Assembly (NCBI GenBank): GCA_900756725.1
Contig: CAAELJ010000090.1
Span: forward strand, 1-6,641
Direction: 5' to 3'
From: an uncultured Collinsella sp.
GTDB lineage: Bacteria; Actinomycetota; Coriobacteriia; Coriobacteriales; Coriobacteriaceae
DNA: 6,641 bases
The notes beneath the pieces were generated by a model. That model ran no database searches. It saw only the letters and a list, made by a program, of their open reading frames with translations, and was not told the origin of the DNA. Below are positions 1 through 4,810 of the stretch, piece by piece. Position numbers and translations under genes: made by a program. Positions within the stretch are counted from its first letter, which is position 1. Each line of letters begins with the position of its first letter.

Positions 1-1
1 C

Positions 2-349
2 GGTGGCTTTCTGCCCGAGTTCCACACCGACTTCGTCTTCGCCTTCCTGTCCGAGACGTTCGGCTTCTGCGGCTCCTTTTTGCTCCTGTGCCTCTACGTG
101 CTGCTGATTTTCTCGACGATCCGCGTTGCCTTTAAGTGCGAGTCGCTGTTCTTGCGCCTATCGTGCGTGGGCATCGTCGGCATGTGGGCGTTCCAGACCT
201 TCGAGAACATCGGCATGTGCATTGGCATGATGCCGATTACCGGTATTCCGCTGCCATTTATTAGTTTTGGTTCGTCCTCGATGATGATTCAGTTGCTGAC
301 GGTGGGTATCGTACAATCCATATGGCGGCATCGTTCGGGCGCCGCGTAA
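2..349 (+). CDS. rodA: RodA-type SEDS peptidoglycan glycosyltransferase, C-terminal part (5' truncated by the window)
   Basis: Only the last 115 residues are present, in an open frame from base 2. Members of the SEDS (RodA/FtsW/SpoVE) family are polytopic membrane enzymes that polymerise lipid II into glycan strands; RodA works with a class B PBP in the elongasome. Visible family signatures are GGFLPEFHTDFVFAFLSE at residues 1-18 (extracytoplasmic loop before a membrane helix), a hydrophobic helix at about 19-44, another at about 52-76 containing ENIGM, and the signature loop ITGIPLPFISFGSSS at 79-93, followed by a last helix to about 107 and a short basic end (WRHRSG). The NIGM and TGIPLPF spelling matches RodA better than FtsW. 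One oddity is that the usual SYGGSS reads SFGSSS. The next gene starts 18 bases downstream, so co-transcription is likely. FtsW is the alternative, considered less likely. Confidence 0.87.
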   Translation, partial: GGFLPEFHTDFVFAFLSETFGFCGSFLLLCLYVLLIFSTIRVAFKCESLFLRLSCVGIVGMWAFQTFENIGMCIGMMPITGIPLPFISFGSSSMMIQLLTVGIVQSIWRHRSGAA

Positions 350-367
350 CCGCTGGAGGGGTTTGCT

Positions 368-1297
368 ATGAAGATTCCCGTGGACAAGCTGACCCGCGTC
401 TTTAAGATGGGCGCGACCACCAAGAAGGATTCCGACACGCCGGTTCGCGTGTCCGTCTACCTCGATTCGTCTGCCTCGCGTTTTTTGGTCGAGACGGTGC
501 GCGATGCCTTCGTGCCGCAGACGACGTCGGGCATTGTGCGCGTTGAGCGCCTGGGTGAGGACCGTATCGTCCCCAAGACCGATACCGATGTGGTGCTGGT
601 GCTTTCGTGCGGGTCTGACCGCCTTGAGAGCGCCGTGCAGGAACTCGTGATTGCCGGCGCCCCCGTGTGCGTGCTGGCCGAGTCCGCTGTCGAGGTGCCT
701 TTTATCCAGGAGTCCACGCCCATGCTCGGCGCGGTGGCGGCTACCGATAAGACGTATCTGCTCGAGACGCTCGCTCGCTGGATTCTCGACCGCACGGACA
801 AGGAGACAGCCTTTGCGGCGAACTTTGCCTTTATGCGTATCGCCGCCGCCAACCGCATCATCACCTCGTGCGCGCTTACCAATATGGCGACGGGTGCGCT
901 GGTGTTTTTGCCGGGGGCCGATTATCCCGTTATGGCGCTGGCGCAGGTGGGCATGCTCTTTGAGCTCGCGGCCATCTTTGGACGCGGTATTAAGCCCGAG
1001 CGCGGCTACGAGGTCGCGGGCGTGCTTGCCGGCGGCTTGGTGCTCCGCGCCGTCACCCGCGCCCTGGTAAAGCAGACGCCGCATATCGGGTTTGTCGTTA
1101 AGGCGCTGACCGCCGCCGCGGGCACCTATGGTATGGGCCGTGCGCTCGTTTCGCTGTATGAGCGCGACATCGATTACAGCCGTGCCAACGAGGTGGCTGC
1201 CGCCACGTTCTCGCGCGTTCGCGACCTGGTGACCACGGTTGCCGGCGCTACTCGTCCCATGGGTCCCTTTGAGGACGCATCCGATCTCGCTGCTTAG
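368..1297 (+). CDS. Uncharacterised protein with DUF697-like C-terminal region
   Basis: 309 residues; ATG at 368 preceded by GGAGGGG (355-361). I do not recognise a specific gene. The N-terminal half (about 25-140) looks like an alpha/beta fold: a hydrophobic strand DVVLVLSCG (74-82), a helix, then a strand APVCVLAES (98-106). There is no Walker A loop or NKxD motif, so if it is related to the GTPase domains that often accompany DUF697, it is degenerate. The C-terminal half (about 145-265) has two long small-residue-rich hydrophobic stretches, about 168-205 (ATGALVFLPGADYPVMALAQ and on to FELAAIFG) and about 214-262, with the pattern P-D-x-x-x-x-x-Q-x-x-M typical of DUF697 proteins (YcjF-like, membrane-associated). 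Placement between rodA and a radical SAM gene, with gaps of 18 and 9 bases, implies co-expression but not a function. The DUF697 assignment rests on pattern recall only. Confidence 0.8.
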   Translation: MKIPVDKLTRVFKMGATTKKDSDTPVRVSVYLDSSASRFLVETVRDAFVPQTTSGIVRVERLGEDRIVPKTDTDVVLVLSCGSDRLESAVQELVIAGAPVCVLAESAVEVPFIQESTPMLGAVAATDKTYLLETLARWILDRTDKETAFAANFAFMRIAAANRIITSCALTNMATGALVFLPGADYPVMALAQVGMLFELAAIFGRGIKPERGYEVAGVLAGGLVLRAVTRALVKQTPHIGFVVKALTAAAGTYGMGRALVSLYERDIDYSRANEVAAATFSRVRDLVTTVAGATRPMGPFEDASDLAA

Positions 1298-1306
1298 GGG
1301 TTTCTT

Positions 1307-3184
1307 TTGCGCGCTGTGTACCAAGACTGTTTTCATTTGATTGAGCCCCTGCTCGCAAAGGTCGAGAAGCCGAGTCGCTATATCGACCATGAGTGGGGCA
1401 CGCTCTCCAAGGCCGATGCCGACTATCGTTGCTGCATGATTTACCCGGATGTGTACGAGGTTGGCCTGCCCAACCAGGGTATTGCCATCCTGTACAACAT
1501 CCTCAATCAGGCCGAGGGCATTTCCTGCGAGCGCGGCTATGTGCCGTGGCCCGATATGGGCGATGCCATGCGCGAGGCTGGTATCCCGCTGCTGTCGCTC
1601 GAGGGCGCAGCACCCGTGGCCTCGTTCGATATCGTCGGCATGCACGTGCCGCATGAGATGGCCGTGACAAACTTTCTCGAGGCCCTCGATCTAGCCGGCA
1701 TTCCGCTGCTGGCGGCCGACCGCACCGAGGACGACCCCATCATCATTGCCGGTGGTCCCTCGGTCTATAACCCCGAGCCGTATGCGGCCTTCTTCGATGC
1801 CATCCTCATTGGCGAGGGCGAGGAGTCGCTGCTCGAGGTTTGCCAGCTGCATCGCCGCTTGCGCGACGAGGGCGTCTCGCGCGCTCAGATTGTCGAGCAG
1901 CTCGCGACGGTCGGTGGCACCTATGTGCCGTCGCTCTACGAGGTGCGCCATGACGAGCCCTGCTCGCCGCATGGCTACACCGTGCCGCGCGAAGGCAAGG
2001 ACGTCCCACCGGTGGTCTACAAGCGCGTCGTTGAGGACTTTGGCGCTACCAATCCGTTGTCGCAGTCGTGCGTGCCCTACGCGCAGCTCGTCCACGATCG
2101 CCTGTCTATCGAGATTCTGCGCGGCTGTGCCCGCGGCTGCCGTTTTTGCCAGGCCGGCATGACCTATCGTCCGGTGCGCGAGCGCTCGGCCGACCAGATT
2201 GTGTCCTCGGTGATCCAGGGCCTGCAGAAGACCGGCTATGACGAGGTGTCGCTCACCTCGCTCTCGACCACCGACCACTCATGCATCCGCGATGCGCTCG
2301 GCAGGCTCAACCGCCGTCTGGAAGATACGGGTATTCGCGTGTCCATTCCCTCACAGCGCCTGGATTCGTTTGGCGTGGATATGGCCGAGTCGGTCGCTGG
2401 CGAAAAGAAGGGCGGCCTGACGTTTGCCCCCGAAGCCGGCAGTCAGCGCATGCGCGACATCATCAACAAGAATGTGACCGAGGAGGACTTGGACCGTGCG
2501 GCCAAGGCGGCCTTCGAGGCTGGTTGGAACCGCATGAAGCTCTACTTCATGATGGGCCTTCCCGGCGAGCGCGATGAGGATATCGTGGCCATCGCCAACC
2601 TGGCCGACCATGTGCTCGAGCTCGGCCGCTCCGTGGTTCCCAAGGCGCGCCGCGGCTCCATCTCGGTGTCCATCTCGGTGTCGGTGTTTATCCCCAAGGC
2701 CGCTACACCCTTCCAATGGTGCCCACAGCTCGATTACGACGATGTCAAGCGCCGTCAGAAGCTCCTCATCACGAGCGTTCGCAACCGTGCGGTCCGCGTG
2801 CACTACCATGATGCCGAAACCTCGCTCGTTGAGGCCGCGCTGTCTCGCGCCGGCCGTGACATGACGCCTGTCATCATCGATGCCTGGCGTGCCGGTTCGC
2901 GTTTTGACGCCTGGGTGGAGCATTTCTCGCTCGATAACTGGAAAAAGGCGGCGGCCAAAAACGGCATCGACCTCAACGAGCTCGTGCACCTGCCCTATGG
3001 GCTGGACTGGCGTCTGCCCTGGGAGCACGTGAGCCCCGGATGCTCGCGCGGCTTCCTCGAGCGCGAATACCGCCGCTCGCTGGAGGGCGTCACGACGCCC
3101 GACTGCACCCGCACGTCGTGCACCGGTTGCGGAATCTGCCCCACGCTCCATGCCAAGAACGTATTGGTGGGTGATCGCGCATGA
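1307..3184 (+). CDS. B12-binding-domain/radical SAM protein, TIGR03960 family, function unknown
   Basis: 625 residues, starting at TTG 1307 with AGGGG (1296-1300) six bases upstream; later in-frame starts fit worse or lose conserved N-terminal sequence. The N-terminal region (about 30-200) resembles the cobalamin-binding-like domain of the family: YPDVYEVGLPNQGIAIL, then FDIVGMHVP, IIIAGGPSVYNPEP and LIGEGEE. The radical SAM core follows with the 4Fe-4S cysteines C274, C278 and C281 in RGCARGCRFCQAG, then LTFAPEAGSQR (371-381) and YFMMGLPGE (413-421). VFIPKAATPFQW is also typical of the family. The C-terminus carries a second cysteine group, C600, C605, C608 and C611 (CTRTSCTGCGIC), which could hold another iron-sulfur cluster. 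The family's reaction and substrate are unknown. Its gene ends in a 4-base overlap with the DUF2344 partner gene, as is typical; the two are fused in some genomes. A perfect 12-base tandem duplication lies at 2657-2680. Confidence 0.93.
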   Translation: MRAVYQDCFHLIEPLLAKVEKPSRYIDHEWGTLSKADADYRCCMIYPDVYEVGLPNQGIAILYNILNQAEGISCERGYVPWPDMGDAMREAGIPLLSLEGAAPVASFDIVGMHVPHEMAVTNFLEALDLAGIPLLAADRTEDDPIIIAGGPSVYNPEPYAAFFDAILIGEGEESLLEVCQLHRRLRDEGVSRAQIVEQLATVGGTYVPSLYEVRHDEPCSPHGYTVPREGKDVPPVVYKRVVEDFGATNPLSQSCVPYAQLVHDRLSIEILRGCARGCRFCQAGMTYRPVRERSADQIVSSVIQGLQKTGYDEVSLTSLSTTDHSCIRDALGRLNRRLEDTGIRVSIPSQRLDSFGVDMAESVAGEKKGGLTFAPEAGSQRMRDIINKNVTEEDLDRAAKAAFEAGWNRMKLYFMMGLPGERDEDIVAIANLADHVLELGRSVVPKARRGSISVSISVSVFIPKAATPFQWCPQLDYDDVKRRQKLLITSVRNRAVRVHYHDAETSLVEAALSRAGRDMTPVIIDAWRAGSRFDAWVEHFSLDNWKKAAAKNGIDLNELVHLPYGLDWRLPWEHVSPGCSRGFLEREYRRSLEGVTTPDCTRTSCTGCGICPTLHAKNVLVGDRA

Positions 3185-3993
3185 GTGAGCGCCTGACCGA
3201 CAACCCCACGCTCTTTAGGCTTCGCGTTCGCTATGGCAAGCGCGACCGCCTTAAGTACCTGGGTCATCTCGAAGTGATTCATACCATTGAGCGCATCGTG
3301 CGTCGCGCGGGGCTGCCCTATGCCGTGACGCAGGGCTTCTCTCCGCACATGCGCGTGGGCTTTTCGTCGGCGCTGCCGGTGGGCACGTCGTCGACTTGCG
3401 AGTGGTATGACCTGTTTATGACCGAGTTCGTCGCGCTCGACGAGGCGTTTGAGCGCCTGGCGGCGGCATCTCCGGCCGATCTGGCCCCCATCGAGGCGGC
3501 ATACATCGACGTGCGCACACCGGCGCTGACGGCGCAGCTCACGCGTCTGTCCTATCGTATCGACCTGCATCTTGACCCTGAGGCACCGGCCTCCGCCGAC
3601 GAGGTGCGTCGTGCTATCGATACACTGCGCGCGGGCCACGGCATCGACTACGCACGCGGCAAAAAGAGCAAACGCCTGGACTTGGATCATACGCTCGTGG
3701 GCTATGAGCTTAAGGCGGGGGAGTGCCGTGACCATCTGGTGCTCATGCTCGACACCCATGCCGACAACGAGGGCTCCATGCGTCCGGAAATTTTGCTTTC
3801 TGCCGCTGATGTTTTGTTGCAGGGCTTGACCCCGGGCGTCGATGCACCTATCGTTTCCACCGGTATGCAAGACCTCGTGACCATCTGCTCCTACGATGTC
3901 GAGCGTCAGAATCAAGCATGCGAGGACGACGAGGGCCGACTCGTCAGCCCCATACCTGTGCGAACTTGTGGATTTGCTCCACATACTCGTTGA
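3181..3993 (+). CDS. DUF2344 / TIGR03936 radical SAM-linked protein
   Basis: 270 residues; the ATG at 3181 overlaps the TGA of the radical SAM gene (ATGA), which implies translational coupling. The N-terminus matches the family closely: LRVRYGKRDRLKYLGHLE, then IERIVRRAGLPYAVTQGFSPH and a hydrophobic segment VGFSSALPVGTSS. The family is known as an uncharacterised partner of the preceding TIGR03960 radical SAM protein, encoded next to it or fused to it; a role as an accessory or substrate-binding subunit is inference. There is no catalytic motif I can name. The C-terminal segment GRLVSPIPV looks like the usual family end; the last ten residues (RTCGFAPHTR) lie in DNA that abuts the -35 element of the rplU promoter and may be little constrained. 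No signal peptide or membrane segment is evident, so it is probably cytosolic. Confidence 0.92.
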   Translation: MSERLTDNPTLFRLRVRYGKRDRLKYLGHLEVIHTIERIVRRAGLPYAVTQGFSPHMRVGFSSALPVGTSSTCEWYDLFMTEFVALDEAFERLAAASPADLAPIEAAYIDVRTPALTAQLTRLSYRIDLHLDPEAPASADEVRRAIDTLRAGHGIDYARGKKSKRLDLDHTLVGYELKAGECRDHLVLMLDTHADNEGSMRPEILLSAADVLLQGLTPGVDAPIVSTGMQDLVTICSYDVERQNQACEDDEGRLVSPIPVRTCGFAPHTR

Positions 3994-4018
3994 CGGGGGT
4001 ATTATCGCCTGCTACTAT
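3990..4018 (+). promoter_or_regulatory. Predicted sigma-70-type promoter for rplU-rpmA
   Basis: A -35 box TTGACG (3990-3995, five of six consensus bases) is followed by a 17-base spacer and the -10 box TACTAT (4013-4018, four of six). A TG one base before the -10 box (4010-4011) makes an extended -10. The predicted start of transcription is near 4025, giving a leader of about 36 bases before the rplU ATG, too short for a large structured L21 leader. The -35 overlaps the TGA stop of the DUF2344 gene (3991-3993), so the ribosomal protein genes can be transcribed independently of the upstream run. An alternative -10, TATATT at 4016, would leave a 20-base spacer and is less likely. Confidence 0.75.
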
Positions 4019-4045
4019 ATTCGGCTGTTGCACTAACTGATGCAT

Positions 4046-4051
4046 GAAGGG
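4046..4051 (+). promoter_or_regulatory. Ribosome binding site that fixes the rplU start
   Basis: GAAGGG lies nine bases before the ATG at 4061. It sits inside the longer open frame that begins at ATG 4040, which has no comparable upstream site. Together with the universal L21 N-terminus MYAIVNTGGKQ beginning at 4061, this rules in 4061 as the true start and rejects the seven-residue longer version. Confidence 0.75.
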
Positions 4052-4060
4052 CAAGTAAAC

Positions 4061-4435
4061 ATGTACGCAATCGTTAACACGGGCGGCAAGCAGTACAAGG
4101 TCGCCACCGACGATGTCATCACCGTCGAGAAGATCGAGGGCAATGAGGGCGATAAGATCACCCTGCCGGTTATCTTCCTCAACGATGGTAAGAAGATCGT
4201 CACCGATCCCGACAAGCTGGCCAAGGCCAAGGTTACCGCTCAGATCGTTGAGCAGTTCAAGGGCGAGAAGCAGCTGGTCTTCAAGTTCCACAAGCGCAAG
4301 CGCTATCGTCGTCTGAAGGGTCACCGTCAGCAGCTCACCAAGCTGAAGATCGTGAAGGTTCAGGCTACCTCCCGCGCCAAGAAGGCTGTCAAGGCAGAGG
4401 CTGAGGCTGTTGCCGAGGCTCCCGTCGCCGAGTAG
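4061..4435 (+). CDS. rplU: 50S ribosomal protein L21 (bL21)
   Basis: 124 residues. bL21 binds 23S rRNA and takes part in assembly of the large subunit. The protein starts with the conserved MYAIVNTGGKQYKV (1-14), and the RNA-binding signature is at about 74-91, with FKFHKRKRYRRLKGHRQQ matching the family's basic K-x-Y-R-x-x-x-G-H-R-Q pattern. The conserved body ends near residue 102. A tail of about 22 residues rich in Ala, Glu and Lys (TSRAKKAVKAEAEAVAEA) follows; typical L21 proteins are about 103 residues long, so this is a lineage-specific extension. Codons are biased to the set seen in highly expressed genes (AAG, CTG, ATC, CGT). It is followed 33 bases later by rpmA on the same transcript, with no prp gene between them. 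It has its own predicted promoter upstream. Confidence 0.98.
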   Translation: MYAIVNTGGKQYKVATDDVITVEKIEGNEGDKITLPVIFLNDGKKIVTDPDKLAKAKVTAQIVEQFKGEKQLVFKFHKRKRYRRLKGHRQQLTKLKIVKVQATSRAKKAVKAEAEAVAEAPVAE

Positions 4436-4468
4436 ATTACACTCGTAACGAAAGAGTAGGTATACACA

Positions 4469-4726
4469 ATGGCACACAAAAAAGGACTCGGTTCCTCCCG
4501 TAATGGCCGTGACTCCCGCGGTCAGCGCCTTGGCACGAAGCGCTATGCCGGCCAGACGGTAACCACGGGCACGATTCTCGTCCGTCAGCACGGCACGCAC
4601 ATCCACCCGGGTGAGAACGTTGGCCGTGGCAAGGACGACACGCTGTTCGCGCTGGTCGACGGTACCGTTGAGTTCCACAAGGGTATCAAGCACAGGGTCA
4701 GCGTACGCCCGCTCGCGAACGCGTAA
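4469..4726 (+). CDS. rpmA: 50S ribosomal protein L27 (bL27)
   Basis: 85 residues; ATG at 4469 with AGAGTAGG ending eight bases upstream. bL27 lies at the peptidyl transferase centre, where its flexible N-terminus contacts tRNA. The sequence begins MAHKKGLGSSRNGRDS and contains RYAGQTVTTGTILVRQ and HIHPGENVGRGKDDTLFAL, the family signatures. It starts directly with AHKK and lacks the cleavable N-terminal extension found in Firmicutes, which fits the absence of the processing protease gene prp from the neighbourhood. The usual RQRGTKIHPG reads RQHGTHIHPG here, a mild substitution. It is probably co-transcribed with rplU and followed by a terminator-like hairpin before obg. Confidence 0.98.
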   Translation: MAHKKGLGSSRNGRDSRGQRLGTKRYAGQTVTTGTILVRQHGTHIHPGENVGRGKDDTLFALVDGTVEFHKGIKHRVSVRPLANA

Positions 4727-4751
4727 TTCACCCTTCATAGAGCACATATGT

Positions 4752-4794
4752 GGGAGGCACTTGAGTTTTAGGATTCAAGGGTCTCCCTCTTTTT
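4752..4794 (+). terminator. Predicted intrinsic terminator or attenuator between rpmA and obg
   Basis: The 14-position stem pairs 4752-4765 (GGGAGGCACTTGAG) with 4774-4787 (TTCAAGGGTCTCCC). It has one A-G mismatch (4759/4780) and two G-T wobbles, and its loop is TTTTAGGA (4766-4773). A T-rich run TCTTTTT (4788-4794) follows at once, as expected for a rho-independent terminator. The obg Shine-Dalgarno sequence AGGAGG begins three bases after the run, and no convincing promoter is visible between the hairpin and obg. Partial read-through is therefore the likely source of obg expression. The stem was read by eye and not scored with a folding program. Confidence 0.72.
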
Positions 4795-4796
4795 GT

Positions 4797-4802
4797 AGGA
4801 GG
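4797..4802 (+). promoter_or_regulatory. Strong Shine-Dalgarno sequence setting the TTG start of obg
   Basis: AGGAGG ends eight bases before TTG 4811, an ideal spacing that supports the non-ATG start. The site is immediately downstream of the T-run of the predicted terminator. Bases 4798-4801 (GGAG) could alternatively pair with CTCC at 4783-4786, the 3' arm of that hairpin, so terminator formation and accessibility of this site may be linked; that link is inference. Confidence 0.8.
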
Positions 4803-4810
4803 CGATTCTG

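Noticed and set aside
158..1654. A 498-codon open frame on the minus strand spanning the end of rodA, the DUF697-like gene and the start of the radical SAM gene.
   Set aside because: It crosses three plus-strand genes and their junctions, and is rich in His, Arg and Gly in the way of GC-rich antisense frames. It has no plausible domain.
2995..3984. A 329-codon minus-strand open frame opposite the DUF2344 gene.
   Set aside because: The plus strand matches a known family from its first residues, and the minus translation shows no motif. It is a shadow of high-GC coding sequence.
4040..4060. A longer rplU start at ATG 4040, adding seven residues.
   Set aside because: The conserved L21 N-terminus begins at 4061, and the Shine-Dalgarno sequence GAAGGG lies inside the extra stretch at the right distance from 4061.
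4025..4060. A structured L21 autoregulatory leader RNA.
   Set aside because: The predicted leader is only about 36 bases and shows no strong hairpin by eye.
4436..4468. A terminator or small gene between rplU and rpmA.
   Set aside because: The spacer is 33 bases, has only a four-base inverted match (ACTC/GAGT), and mostly holds the rpmA ribosome-binding site.
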